64,000 nucleotides of DNA from Miltoncostaea sp963703045. GTDB taxonomy: Bacteria > Actinomycetota > Thermoleophilia > Miltoncostaeales > Miltoncostaeaceae. Shown one piece after another: positions 8,686 through 17,437 of the stretch. Position 1 is the first letter of the stretch. Every line of letters starts with the position of its first letter. The translations under genes and the position numbers were made by a program. The stretch is from the NCBI GenBank assembly GCA_963703045.1, contig OY969782.1, positions 2,801,461-2,865,460 of the forward strand. The letters run 5' to 3'. The notes beneath the pieces were generated by a model. The model ran no database searches, was not told the origin of the DNA, and saw only the letters and a program-made list of their open reading frames with translations.

Positions 8686-11255
8686 GGGTCCGGGGGCCGG
8701 GTCGGCCACGGGTCGAGCAGGCGCCCCAGGGTGAACCGGAGCCACACGGCCACCTGCGGGTCGCCGAAGTAGCCGGTGTGGGTGCCGGTCCCCGAGATGC
8801 ACACGTCGATCACGTCCACCGCGGCCGCCGGCGAGGGCCGGGCGACGGTCCGGCGCCGCCCGCGGAGCTGACGGTTCGACCGCGGGTCGCCCGAGGGGTG
8901 GAACACGGCGCGGCCGATGTAGTCGCGCGGCCGGTAGATGTTGACCCACGGGCCCGAGAAGGTGGCGAGCCGCCGCCGGTCGTCGTCGCCCGCGAGGTCG
9001 ATCCAGCGGTACTGCCCCGGCAGGCGCTCCTCGTAGGTCTGCCGGATGGGGCAGCCGAAGGTGAGCAGACCCACCGGCAGGCGCGTCAGGCGCGACCCCG
9101 GGGCGACCTCGGCCCACCGGCGGATGCCCTCGCCGCCGAGCGCCTCGGGCTCGCGCCGACGCGGATCGCCGAACAACGTCGCGACCGAGTACATCGAGCC
9201 CTGGCTGTGCGCGACGACGACCAGGTGGGTGTACCCCCCGGCGTCGACCGCCGCCAGCAGCGCCCGGTATCGCGCGACGACCCGCGACCGCACCCCGTCG
9301 CCGCCGGAGTCGATGCGCAGGTAGGTCGCGACGTCGTAGACGATGTCGAGGATGCCGCGGAGCTTCGTGAGCGCGCCGCCGATGTCCGCGGTCGGCTTGC
9401 GCGGATCGACCGGGAGCACCCGGGCGAGTCCCAGTCCGGCGAGGATGAGGGCGGACGCGGCCGCCCAGATCTCGGGCCCCGGGGCGGGGAGCCAGTCGGG
9501 TCCGGAGAGCATCTCGGGGGGGTCGCGCGGATCGACCCTGGTCCAGAAGACGACCGTCAGCGCGCAGGCCAGCGCCCCGAGGATGGACAGGCCCCAGGTG
9601 CCGGCCGGTCCGGTGACGCCGCTCAGCACCAGATCGAGCCGGGTGCCGGGCGGGTTGGCCCCCCGGGGCCGGGTCCACCGCCGGGCGAGCGGCACGGCGA
9701 GCAGCAGCCACAGCCCCGCCCCGATCACGACGAGCGCCAGCAGCAGCACGATCGGCACGAGCGGGAGCATCACGTCGTCGAACACCTCCGTCGCCCAGGT
9801 GGTCGGGGCCGTGCCCGCGTCGTCCTCGATCCGCGCGGCGGCCGCGCGCAGGCGCTCCGCGTCGCGCTCGGCCTCCTCCGCCAGACGCAGATCGTCCTGC
9901 GTGGGACCCGCGTCGCCGATGCCCCGCGCGCGCAGGACCGCCGCATCGCGGTCGCGCCCGTCGGCCTGGTCGAGGCGCGCGCCGATCGCGGTCGCCGTCC
10001 CCTGCCAGGTGTCGGGGGACGTCCCGCACTCCGGTGACCACGACCAGTCGGCCGAGCCGTCGAGGCATCGCAGCTCGGGCGCCGGCCGCCCCCAGGTGGC
10101 GTCATCGGCGCTCGTGAACGCCACCGCGCCGATGCCCCCGACGAGGATGGTCCCGAGCACGGCGACCAGCAGGGGGCTGAGGACCGTCGTCGCCAGTCCC
10201 GTGAACGCCGCCCGGCCGAGCCGCAGCTCCCCCCGCAGGACGTGGGAGAGGACGATGGCGACGAGCGCCAGGGCCACCAGCACCACGCCGACCAGCCACG
10301 CCGGTCGCACGCCGTACCCGCCGACGAGCAGGACGGTCTGGCCGAGACCGCCCTCGACCGACCCGGCGCGGATGCCGCGCCAGACACCGACGCCGAGGGC
10401 GGCGACGAACAGCAGCCTCGTCAGGCGACGGGGGTCGAGCAGGCCCCTCCACCGCCCGTCGGCATACCTCCACCCGCCGTCCGCGATGCCCTTGCCGAGG
10501 GCTCCGACGGCGAACCAGCCCGCCACGGTGACGCTCGCCGCCCCCATCCAGTCGCTGATGCCGAGCGGCTCGTCGACGGCGAGCCAGAGCGCCGTGCCGG
10601 CGAGGGCGGCGATGAGCGTCATCGGCACGATGATCGCCGCGGCCCACCAGGAGGCGGCCTCCATCAGGCCGTTCGCGAACCGGCTGGTGAACCCCGCGGA
10701 GGCGCGCCACAGAACGACGAGCAGCAGGAGTCCGGCCAGCCCGCCGGCGGCGGCGAACCACCATCCCTGGGGATCGCCGGCCACCGAGGCGGCGAGGAGC
10801 ACGGCCGCCAGCACGACGATGATCGCCGCGGCGACGGTCCATCCCCGGCCGGCCCGGCGCCGGTCCTCCGGCGGCGTGGCCTCGAGGCCCGCCGTCGCGA
10901 TCTGCAGGCCGAGGCCGAACGCCGAGGCGAAGAAGGCGCGCAGACCGCTGCGGGGGAAGCTCGACAGGTCGGACCAGCGCATCTCGAGGAGGTTGACCGG
11001 CACGCCGTCATCGCGGACGAGACGGCGGATCTCGGCCTCGTACCGCTCGCCGCGCCGCGCGCGCTCCGAGGGCACCTCGATCACGAGGGGGCGGTCCTGC
11101 TCGCACTCGTCCGTGGGTTCGGCCCACGCGTAGCCCGCGTCGGTGGTGAGTCCGGTCGCCACCTGGGTCACGGCCTCGCCGGCCGGGTGGTCGCCCACCC
11201 CGGGGACCACGATGACCGCCACCTTCCGCGCGGGGTTCGGGACGCGATCGCTCAT
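8649..11255 (-). CDS. Large membrane protein with a split serine-hydrolase (lipase-like) domain
   Basis: An 868-residue protein I do not recognise as a named family. The N-terminus has a hydrolase-like strand and oxyanion turn (VIVVPGVGDHP, residues 14-24). About ten hydrophobic segments follow, roughly 139-160, 164-183, 203-227, 238-254, 279-292, 317-340, 355-381, 495-522, 553-571 and 596-614. The soluble C-terminus has a nucleophile elbow VVVAHSQGS (Ser684) with candidate acid Asp778 (IYRPRDYIG) and His826 (GTGTHTGYFGD). A coiled stretch rich in Glu and Arg (456-480) lies between membrane blocks. A lipase or esterase acting at the membrane is an inference. Its stop lies inside tyrA. Confidence 0.75.
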   Translation of the reverse strand: MSDRVPNPARKVAVIVVPGVGDHPAGEAVTQVATGLTTDAGYAWAEPTDECEQDRPLVIEVPSERARRGERYEAEIRRLVRDDGVPVNLLEMRWSDLSSFPRSGLRAFFASAFGLGLQIATAGLEATPPEDRRRAGRGWTVAAAIIVVLAAVLLAASVAGDPQGWWFAAAGGLAGLLLLVVLWRASAGFTSRFANGLMEAASWWAAAIIVPMTLIAALAGTALWLAVDEPLGISDWMGAASVTVAGWFAVGALGKGIADGGWRYADGRWRGLLDPRRLTRLLFVAALGVGVWRGIRAGSVEGGLGQTVLLVGGYGVRPAWLVGVVLVALALVAIVLSHVLRGELRLGRAAFTGLATTVLSPLLVAVLGTILVGGIGAVAFTSADDATWGRPAPELRCLDGSADWSWSPECGTSPDTWQGTATAIGARLDQADGRDRDAAVLRARGIGDAGPTQDDLRLAEEAERDAERLRAAAARIEDDAGTAPTTWATEVFDDVMLPLVPIVLLLALVVIGAGLWLLLAVPLARRWTRPRGANPPGTRLDLVLSGVTGPAGTWGLSILGALACALTVVFWTRVDPRDPPEMLSGPDWLPAPGPEIWAAASALILAGLGLARVLPVDPRKPTADIGGALTKLRGILDIVYDVATYLRIDSGGDGVRSRVVARYRALLAAVDAGGYTHLVVVAHSQGSMYSVATLFGDPRRREPEALGGEGIRRWAEVAPGSRLTRLPVGLLTFGCPIRQTYEERLPGQYRWIDLAGDDDRRRLATFSGPWVNIYRPRDYIGRAVFHPSGDPRSNRQLRGRRRTVARPSPAAAVDVIDVCISGTGTHTGYFGDPQVAVWLRFTLGRLLDPWPTRPPDPYVIEGPATAAP

Positions 11256-11314
11256 CGCGTCGTGACCCTATTGCCGCCGGCCGCCTCCGCGCCAGGCGCG
11301 CCCGGCACCACCCC

Positions 11315-12148
11315 TCAGCGCGAGGCGGTCTGCTCGAGCAGGGGCAGCAGGGCGCGCGAGAGGGCGCCGCCGCGCCAGGCCAGCGGCGACTCGCCGGGGT
11401 CCTCGATCGCGTACCGGGCGTCCGGGACGCGCCGCGCGTACTCCTCGGCGACCGCGACCGGGTGGTCCGGGTCGGCGTCGTCGTGGCTGCCCACGACGAT
11501 CGTCGGCACGGCGATGCCCTCCAGCGCCGCGAGACCCGCGAAGGCCGCCGAGCGCGGGATGTTGCGGAGCGCGTCGGCCACGGCGGCGGGGTGCGCGTGG
11601 CGGCCGAGGCGCTGCAGGATCACGGTGCGGACGGCCTCGCGGTAGCGCTCGGCGAGCGTGAGGGGGCCGAGCGCGGCGAGGAAGCCCTCGGGTCCACCCC
11701 CCTCGAGGCCGGCGGCGAGCGCGTCCCAGCGCGCCAGGTCGTCGCTCGGGCGCCCGCGGTGGGCCGGCGTGACGACCGCGAGCGCCGCCACGCGGTCGGG
11801 GCGCGCCAGCGCCACCGCGACCGCCGTGGCCGAGCCCATCGACTGCCCCACCAGCGCGGCGCGCTCCACGCCGGCGGCGTCGAGCACCGCCAGCGCGTCG
11901 TCGGCCAGCGCGTCGTAGCGGTAGCCGGAGGGGTCGGCGGCCGGCGACGACTCGCCGTGGCCACGCGCGTCGTACTGGATCACGCGGAAGCCGGCGCGCT
12001 CGAGCATGCGCGAGCCGTGCACGACGTAGCGGCGCGTCGCCGTGAGGCCGTGCAGCAGCAGCACGGCGGGCCCGTCGCCCGCGATCTCGCCCCGCAGCGT
12101 GACGCCGTCGCGCACCACCTCGAGGGCCTCGGGGCCCCCTGCGCTCAC
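11315..12148 (-). CDS. Alpha/beta-fold hydrolase lacking the usual catalytic histidine
   Basis: A 277-residue alpha/beta hydrolase. LLLHGLTATRRYV gives the oxyanion HG, VIQYDARGHGESS follows, and GQSMGSATA carries the nucleophile Ser103. VGSHDDADPDHPV holds the acid. Where the family has GHSP near the C-terminus this protein reads DPGESPLAWRG, with Glu253 in place of His, so ordinary esterase chemistry is doubtful. The GTG at 12148 follows the stop of the zinc-ribbon gene by 7 bases, so the two form an operon. The closest relatives would be non-heme haloperoxidase-like or 3-oxoadipate enol-lactonase-like hydrolases; the substrate is unknown. Confidence 0.85.
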   Translation of the reverse strand: MSAGGPEALEVVRDGVTLRGEIAGDGPAVLLLHGLTATRRYVVHGSRMLERAGFRVIQYDARGHGESSPAADPSGYRYDALADDALAVLDAAGVERAALVGQSMGSATAVAVALARPDRVAALAVVTPAHRGRPSDDLARWDALAAGLEGGGPEGFLAALGPLTLAERYREAVRTVILQRLGRHAHPAAVADALRNIPRSAAFAGLAALEGIAVPTIVVGSHDDADPDHPVAVAEEYARRVPDARYAIEDPGESPLAWRGGALSRALLPLLEQTASR

Positions 12149-12155
12149 GACGCCC

Positions 12156-12299
12156 TCAGGCGGCGATGGGGAGCGGGTGGGCGCAGCCCGGGCAGTACGG
12201 CTCGCCGCCCGCCTCGTCGGGGAGGCCGTCGGGCGCGAGCCAGGCGACGGCGTGCTCGGCGACCGGCGCGCGGCACTCGTGGCAGGGGAAGGTGTCCAT
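12156..12299 (-). CDS. Small zinc-ribbon protein (47 aa)
   Basis: A 47-residue protein with two CxxC pairs, Cys6/Cys9 (FPCHEC) and Cys36/Cys39 (YCPGCAHP), spaced as in a zinc ribbon. The ATG at 12299 is the only start that includes both pairs. It is co-directional with the hydrolase 7 bases downstream and divergent from the gene at 12353. No family name is visible; a structural zinc protein or a binding adaptor for the hydrolase are possibilities only. Confidence 0.6.
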   Translation of the reverse strand: MDTFPCHECRAPVAEHAVAWLAPDGLPDEAGGEPYCPGCAHPLPIAA

Positions 12300-12352
12300 G
12301 CGGTCAGGATGACGACCACGCCGGACGTTACGGCGTGTGCTTCGATGGGGCG

Positions 12353-13294
12353 GTGGACGAGCCGCCGGAACCCGAGCGCGTCGCGGCGGAGGCCGCGCTC
12401 GGTCACCCGGTGCCGTACGTGCTCGCGGCGGAGGGCGGCCTGCCGACGGTCGCGGCGTCGGTCGTGGGCGATCCGCCTCGGGCACGCGTCGCCTGGGTCC
12501 GCGGCGACGGCGCCGTCGTGGTGCGCGTGGCCTGCCCGCCCGGCCGCCCGAGCCGCTGGCGGCCCGTGGTCGCCGCGGTGGTCGAGGTGGCCACCACCGG
12601 TCTCGACGATCGCGTGCTCGTCGCCCGCGCGGCCCCCGAGGCCGCGGCGGTGCGGCCCATCCTCGCCAGCGAGACGCCCGCCCGCCCGCAGGCGGTGGGC
12701 GCCCAGGGGCTGGCGCTCGTGCGGCTGCCGGCCGGGGTGGCGGTGATGGGCGTCGACGCGCTCGACGCGTCCGGCGAGCCGATCGGCCGTCTCGACCGCC
12801 CCGGGGTCTCGGAGCTGCGCACCGAGGGGGGGCCGGTCGGCGGCCGCGTCGGGGCGACCCACGGCATGGGGGCGGGCATCGGCGGCGGGCGCTGGGCTCC
12901 CGGCCTCGCCGAGGCCGCCTTCGAGGCCGGGTACGAGCTGTGGCTGCCCGCCTGGACGCCCGAGGGCATGGTGCGCGGGCGTCCACGGGTGGAGCCCGAC
13001 GTCTCGTACCCGGTCGCCCCCCCGGCGCTCGTGATCGCGTGGAACGCCGACGACGGATCGCGGGTGCTGCTGCGCCAGGCCCCGGCCCCCCTGGCGAGCC
13101 CGGACGTCGGCGGGCGCGACGCGCAGGAGGTCGACGTGGGCGACGCCGTCGGCGTGCTGCGCGGGCGACTGCTCGTCACGCTGGTGTGGGAGACGCCCGA
13201 GCGCGCGTTCGGCCTGCAGGTGCGCGGCCGTCCCGACGCGCGGGAGGTCGCCCTGCGGGTCGCCCGCTCGATCTCGCCGCGCACCCCGGTCTGA
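12353..13294 (+). CDS. Hypothetical protein, 313 aa
   Basis: I do not recognise this protein. It is 313 residues with no signal peptide or membrane segment and no cysteine cluster. The middle is Gly-rich (GGPVGGRVGATHGMGAGIGGGRW, about 160-182, given here by its ends GGPVGG and GGGRW), and the rest alternates short beta-like stretches with Pro turns. GTG at 12353 is chosen; GTG 12335 in frame is possible. It is divergent from the zinc-ribbon gene and lies 23 bases before aroA, which has its own -10 box. Codon use and GC match the neighbours, so it is a genuine gene of this genome. Confidence 0.6.
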   Translation: MDEPPEPERVAAEAALGHPVPYVLAAEGGLPTVAASVVGDPPRARVAWVRGDGAVVVRVACPPGRPSRWRPVVAAVVEVATTGLDDRVLVARAAPEAAAVRPILASETPARPQAVGAQGLALVRLPAGVAVMGVDALDASGEPIGRLDRPGVSELRTEGGPVGGRVGATHGMGAGIGGGRWAPGLAEAAFEAGYELWLPAWTPEGMVRGRPRVEPDVSYPVAPPALVIAWNADDGSRVLLRQAPAPLASPDVGGRDAQEVDVGDAVGVLRGRLLVTLVWETPERAFGLQVRGRPDAREVALRVARSISPRTPV

Positions 13295-13303
13295 CCTCTG
13301 CTC

Positions 13304-13309
13304 TAGGCT
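13304..13309 (+). promoter_or_regulatory. -10 box before aroA
   Basis: TAGGCT matches TAnnnT and ends 8 bases before the aroA ATG. Transcription from it would begin at or within a base or two of the start codon, giving a leaderless mRNA. No convincing -35 is seen. Confidence 0.4.
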
Positions 13310-13317
13310 TCGCGCCG

Positions 13318-14622
13318 ATGGCGGTCGTCCGGGTGGAACCCGTTTCCCTGCTCCGCGGCACCGTCGAGGTGCCGCCGGACAAGTCGCTGACCCATCGCGC
13401 GCTGATGCTCGCCGCGCTCTCCGACCGACCGGTGCGCATCGGTCGCCCGCTCGACTCGGCCGACACCGCCGCGACGCTCGCGGCCGTCGAGGCGTGCGGG
13501 ATCGCGGTCACCGGCCACCTCGGCGGCGAGGTGACGGTGTCCGGCCGCGGGCTGCGCGGCCTCCGGCCTCCGCCCGCGATCGACTGCGCCAACGCCGGCA
13601 CCCTCATGCGCCTGCTCGCGGGCATCCTGGCCGGCCAGTCGACCGGCCACGTGGTGATGGACGGCGACGCGTCCCTGCGCGGGCGCCCCATGACGCGCAT
13701 CGCCACGCCCCTCCGGGCGATGGGCGCGCAGATCTTCACGGCCCCCGGGGGCACCCCGCCGCTCGTGGTGAGCGGAGGCGCCGCCCTGCGGGGCGTCGAG
13801 CACCGGCTCACGGTGGCGAGCGCACAGGTGAAGAGCTGCCTGCTGCTCGCCGGCCTCTTCGCCGACGGCGTCACCTGGGTCCACGAGCCGTCGCTCTCGC
13901 GCGACCACACCGAGCGGATGCTCGAGGCGGCGGGCGTCCCGCTGCTGCGGGAGGGGGACGCGGTGGGCGTCGCCGGGCCGGTCGCGGGGCTCTCGCTTCC
14001 CGACATCGAGGTGCCGGGCGACTTCTCGTCGGCCGCGCCCCACCTGGTCGCGGGCGCCCTGCTGGGTGACCCGGCCGTGCGGCTGAGCGGCGTCAACCTC
14101 AACCCCGCCCGCACCGGGCTCCTGGCCGTCATGCGGCGCATGGGGGTCGAGATCGGCGAGGAGCCGGCGCCGCCCGTGGCCGGCGAGCCCTGCGCCACCC
14201 TGACGGTGGGCCGCGCCGGCGACCTGCGCGCCACCGAGGTGGAGCCCGGCGAGGTGCCCGCCATGATCGACGAGCTGCCGCTCGTCGGAGTGCTCGGCGC
14301 CATGGCCTCGGGCACGACCGTCGTGCGCGGCGCCGGGGAGCTGAGGGTGAAGGAGAGCGACCGCATCGCCACCGTGGTCGCCGCCCTGCGGGCCCTCGGC
14401 GCCGACGCCCGCGAGCGCGAGGACGGCTTCGAGGTGACCGGCACCGGTCGCCTCGCGGGGGGCGAGATGGAGTCGCACGGCGATCACCGCCTGGCGATGC
14501 TGGGTGCGGTCGCGGGCCTCGCGAGCGAGGGCGGCGTCGTCATCGGGGGCTTCGAGGCGGTCGCCGTCTCGTACCCGCGCTTCGCGGGCGACCTCGCCGC
14601 CCTGGGGGCCGTCCCCGCGTGA
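13318..14622 (+). CDS. aroA: 3-phosphoshikimate 1-carboxyvinyltransferase (EPSP synthase)
   Basis: The 434-residue enzyme joins PEP to shikimate 3-phosphate. Family marks are VPPDKSLTHRALMLAAL with Lys22, NAGTLMRLLAG, SLRGRPM, the central SAQVKSCLLLAGL, IDELPLVGVLGA with its catalytic Asp, KESDRI and the late HGDHRLAM. It heads a tight block: its TGA overlaps the cmk start as GTGA. The ATG at 13318 is supported by the promoter box and by the family N-terminus. With aroF, aroH and tyrA it supplies the aromatic pathway. Confidence 0.97.
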   Translation: MAVVRVEPVSLLRGTVEVPPDKSLTHRALMLAALSDRPVRIGRPLDSADTAATLAAVEACGIAVTGHLGGEVTVSGRGLRGLRPPPAIDCANAGTLMRLLAGILAGQSTGHVVMDGDASLRGRPMTRIATPLRAMGAQIFTAPGGTPPLVVSGGAALRGVEHRLTVASAQVKSCLLLAGLFADGVTWVHEPSLSRDHTERMLEAAGVPLLREGDAVGVAGPVAGLSLPDIEVPGDFSSAAPHLVAGALLGDPAVRLSGVNLNPARTGLLAVMRRMGVEIGEEPAPPVAGEPCATLTVGRAGDLRATEVEPGEVPAMIDELPLVGVLGAMASGTTVVRGAGELRVKESDRIATVVAALRALGADAREREDGFEVTGTGRLAGGEMESHGDHRLAMLGAVAGLASEGGVVIGGFEAVAVSYPRFAGDLAALGAVPA

Positions 14623-15290
14623 TCGTGGCCATCGACGGGCCGGCGGGGGCGGGCAAGAGCACGGTCGCGCGCACCGTCGCGCGCCGTCTCGGCGTGGCCT
14701 ACCTCGACACCGGGGCGATGTACCGCGCGATCACGTGGCTGGCGCGCGAGCGGGGCGTCGCCCCGTCCGACGCCGACGCCCTCGCCGGGCTGGCGCGCGA
14801 CAACCCGATCGAGATCGAGCCCACCGACGACGGCGACCGCGTGCGGGTGGCGGGGCGCGACGTCACCCGCGAGATCCGCCTCCCGGAGGTCGCCGCCGAC
14901 GTGTCCGAGGTCTCCGCCCACCCGGGCGTGCGCGACGAGGTGGTCGCGGCGCAGCGCGCCCTGCTCTCCCAGGGCTCGTGGGTGTCGGACGGTCGCGACG
15001 TGGGCACCGTCGTCTGCCCCCACGCCGACCTCAAGGTGTTCCTGACCGCCTCGCTCGAGGAGCGCGCGCGGCGGCGGCGCGCCGACCTGCAGCGCCGCGG
15101 CGTCGAGGTGGCCGAGCCCACCGTCCTCGAGGACGTGCGCCGCCGCGACCACCTCGACAGCACCCGCGCCACGAGCCCCCTGCGCATCGCGCCCGGCGCC
15201 GTCGTGATCGACTCGTCCGAGCTCGAGGCCGACGACGTCGCCGACCTCGTCGTGCAGCTCGTCCGCGACCTGGCCGAGGCGAGGCACTAG
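14619..15290 (+). CDS. cmk: Cytidylate kinase
   Basis: The 223-residue nucleotide kinase phosphorylates CMP and dCMP. The Walker A GPAGAGKST is at residues 7-15, then YLDTGAMYRAIT, SDGRDVGTVVCP and RRRDHLDSTRATSPLRIA, all cytidylate kinase signatures. GTG at 14619 overlaps the aroA stop. It is followed one base later by plsC. The order aroA-cmk-plsC-der is common in Gram-positive bacteria. Confidence 0.96.
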   Translation: MIVAIDGPAGAGKSTVARTVARRLGVAYLDTGAMYRAITWLARERGVAPSDADALAGLARDNPIEIEPTDDGDRVRVAGRDVTREIRLPEVAADVSEVSAHPGVRDEVVAAQRALLSQGSWVSDGRDVGTVVCPHADLKVFLTASLEERARRRRADLQRRGVEVAEPTVLEDVRRRDHLDSTRATSPLRIAPGAVVIDSSELEADDVADLVVQLVRDLAEARH

Positions 15291-15291
15291 A

Positions 15292-15948
15292 GTGGACTTC
15301 GACGAGCCGCCGGTCATCACCCGCTGGTGGTGGGCCCTCGGGCACATGATCCTCGTCCCGCCGATCCGCGGACCGCTGCGCCTGAAGGTCGCGGGCGGCG
15401 AGAACATCCCGGTGAGCGGGCCGGTGCTCGTCGTCAGCAATCACATCTCCCAGATCGATCCGCCCGTGCTGGGCGTCGCGGCGCTGCCGCGCAGGAGCCA
15501 TTACATGGCCAAGGCCGAGCTCTTCCGGATCCCCCTGCTGCGGCGGGTCGTCTACCGCCTGGGCGCCTTCCCGGTGGAGCGCGGCGGAGCCGACCGCCGG
15601 GCCCTGCGCGTGGCCCGCGACGTGCTCGCGCGCGGCGACGTGCTGCTGATGTTCCCCGAGGGCACGCGCTACACCGACGGGCGCCTGCGACCCGGGCTGC
15701 CGGGGGCGGGGTCCCTCGGGCTCGAGCCCGGCGTCACCGTCGTCCCGGCCGCCATCTGGGGCAGCCACCGCCTCTTCCGCCCGGTCCGGGTGGTGTTCGG
15801 CCCCCCGCTCGACCTCTCCGACATCGGGGGCGGGCCGCGCAGCACCCGCTCGCGGATCGCGGCCGACCGCATGATGGCGGCGATCGCGGCGCTCATACCG
15901 GTGGCCGGCGGACCCCACACCGATCCTCCGGGGCACCTCGGTGGGTGA
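15292..15948 (+). CDS. plsC: 1-acyl-sn-glycerol-3-phosphate acyltransferase
   Basis: The 218-residue membrane-associated enzyme acylates lysophosphatidate. Block I NHISQID at 50-56 carries the catalytic His51 and Asp56, and block III FPEGTR is at 121-126. The N-terminal WWWALGHMILV segment can sit in the membrane. GTG at 15292 begins one base after the cmk stop. Its last 8 bases overlap der. It uses acyl chains that PlsX and ACP, encoded at 41.8-43.2 kb, help deliver. Confidence 0.93.
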   Translation: MDFDEPPVITRWWWALGHMILVPPIRGPLRLKVAGGENIPVSGPVLVVSNHISQIDPPVLGVAALPRRSHYMAKAELFRIPLLRRVVYRLGAFPVERGGADRRALRVARDVLARGDVLLMFPEGTRYTDGRLRPGLPGAGSLGLEPGVTVVPAAIWGSHRLFRPVRVVFGPPLDLSDIGGGPRSTRSRIAADRMMAAIAALIPVAGGPHTDPPGHLGG

Positions 15949-17308
15949 CGCCTCGGAGCGCGCGCGCTGGCGCCCCCGCCGGGTGCACCAGGGCAGCACC
16001 CTCGCCGGCGACCAGCCGACGGTCGCCATCGTCGGCTACCCGAACGTGGGCAAGTTGACGCTCTTCAACCGCCTCGCCGGGCGTCGCGACGCCGTGGTCG
16101 ACGCCGTCGCGGGCGTCACCCGCGACCGGCGTCAGGCCGGCGCCGAGTGGAACGGGCGCGCCTTCCAGCTGCTCGACACCGGGGGCATCGACGAGGCCGA
16201 CCCGAGCGACGTGGGCAAGCAGATCGCGGCGCAGGCGCTGCGGGGCGTCGACGAGGCCGACCTCGTGCTGTTCGTCGTGGACGTGCAGACGGCGCCGACG
16301 GCCGGCGACCTGGAGGTGCTCGACCGCCTGCGCCGCGCGGGACGCCCCCTCATGCTCGTGGCCAACAAGGTCGACGACGCGGCCCGGGAGGCCACTGCGC
16401 AGAACCTGCGATCGCTCGGCATCGGCGAGGTCCACGCGGTCTCGGCCCAGCACGGGCGCGGCATCGGCGACCTGCTCGACGCGCTCGTCGACGGCCTGCC
16501 CGAGGCGCCCCCGTCCGACGTCGAGCGCGACCGGCTCCCGGCCCTGTGCATCATCGGCCGCCCGAACGTCGGCAAGAGCTCGATCCTCAACGCCCTGCTC
16601 GGCGAGGACCGGGTCGTCGTGCACGACCGGCCGGGCACCACCCGCGACCCGATCGACACGCTCATCGAGGTCGAGGGCCGCCGGCTCGTCCTCATCGACA
16701 CGGCGGGGCTGCGCCGTCGCGGGCGCATGAGCGAGGACGTCGAGCACTACAGCCAGATCCGGGCCCTGCAGGCCGTCGAGCGCAGCGACGTGGCGCTCGT
16801 GGTGGCCGATGCGACGGAGGGGCTCACCGAGGCGGACCTCGCCGCGGTCGACCGCGCCGCGCACGGCCACTGCGCGACCCTGCTCGTCATCAACAAGTGG
16901 GACCTCGACCAGCCCGACCTCGACCACATCCGGGGTCGGCTGCGCTCCAAGTCGCGCCAGCGCCCGCCGATCGAGGTGTGCTCGGCGACGACGGGGGAGG
17001 GGCTGCACCGGCTCATCCCGGCGGCGCTGCGCCTCGAGGAGCGCTACCGGTCGCGCCTGACGACGCGCGAGCTCAACACGGCCCTGCGGGAGCTGGCCGA
17101 GGAGCGTCCCGGCCCCCGGAGCGGCCAGCGCCGGCTGTCGCTGCGCTACCTGGTGCAGACCGGGGAGGCCCCGCCCACGTTCCGCCTCGACGTGAACGAC
17201 CGCTCGCTCATGACGCGCGACTACGGCTTCTGGCTCGAGAACCGGTTGCGCCAGCGCTTCGACCTCGACGGGGTGCCGGTCGACATCGAGGTCCGCAGCC
17301 GCCGGTAG
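15941..17308 (+). CDS. der: Ribosome-assembly GTPase Der (EngA)
   Basis: The 455-residue protein has two tandem GTPase domains and a KH-like C-terminal domain, the Der layout, and acts in 50S subunit assembly. G domain 2 is canonical (IIGRPNVGKSS, DTAGLRRR, NKWD). G domain 1 reads VGYPNVGKLTLF: Leu39 replaces the P-loop Ser that holds Mg2+, through a TTG codon where TCG would give Ser. Its DTGG and NKVD motifs are normal. The C-terminus (YLVQTGEAPPTF, later DYGFWLENRL) is typical. The GTG at 15941 overlaps plsC by 8 bases. Confidence 0.93.
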   Translation: MGDASERARWRPRRVHQGSTLAGDQPTVAIVGYPNVGKLTLFNRLAGRRDAVVDAVAGVTRDRRQAGAEWNGRAFQLLDTGGIDEADPSDVGKQIAAQALRGVDEADLVLFVVDVQTAPTAGDLEVLDRLRRAGRPLMLVANKVDDAAREATAQNLRSLGIGEVHAVSAQHGRGIGDLLDALVDGLPEAPPSDVERDRLPALCIIGRPNVGKSSILNALLGEDRVVVHDRPGTTRDPIDTLIEVEGRRLVLIDTAGLRRRGRMSEDVEHYSQIRALQAVERSDVALVVADATEGLTEADLAAVDRAAHGHCATLLVINKWDLDQPDLDHIRGRLRSKSRQRPPIEVCSATTGEGLHRLIPAALRLEERYRSRLTTRELNTALRELAEERPGPRSGQRRLSLRYLVQTGEAPPTFRLDVNDRSLMTRDYGFWLENRLRQRFDLDGVPVDIEVRSRR

Positions 17309-17381
17309 CGGCGACGCCGGCGCCGCCGCCCCCCTGAACCGACTCTTCACTCGCGGGCGCGGGGAAGGAGGGCCGCGTTGA

Positions 17382-17387
17382 TACCCT
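17382..17387 (+). promoter_or_regulatory. Candidate -10 box for the DUF3352 gene
   Basis: TACCCT lies about 50 bases before the start codon in the 129-base gap after der, consistent with a short untranslated leader carrying the GGAGG ribosome binding site. Confidence 0.3.
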
Positions 17388-17437
17388 CGCAGGCGGGAGC
17401 CGCACCCCCCGTCACCACCGACCCGGAGGTCCCTCGG

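Noticed and set aside
8649..11255. Toxin or secretion-system reading of the membrane hydrolase
   Set aside because: No immunity, secretion or effector gene is adjacent, and there is no signal peptide; a membrane-bound lipase-like enzyme is the simpler reading.
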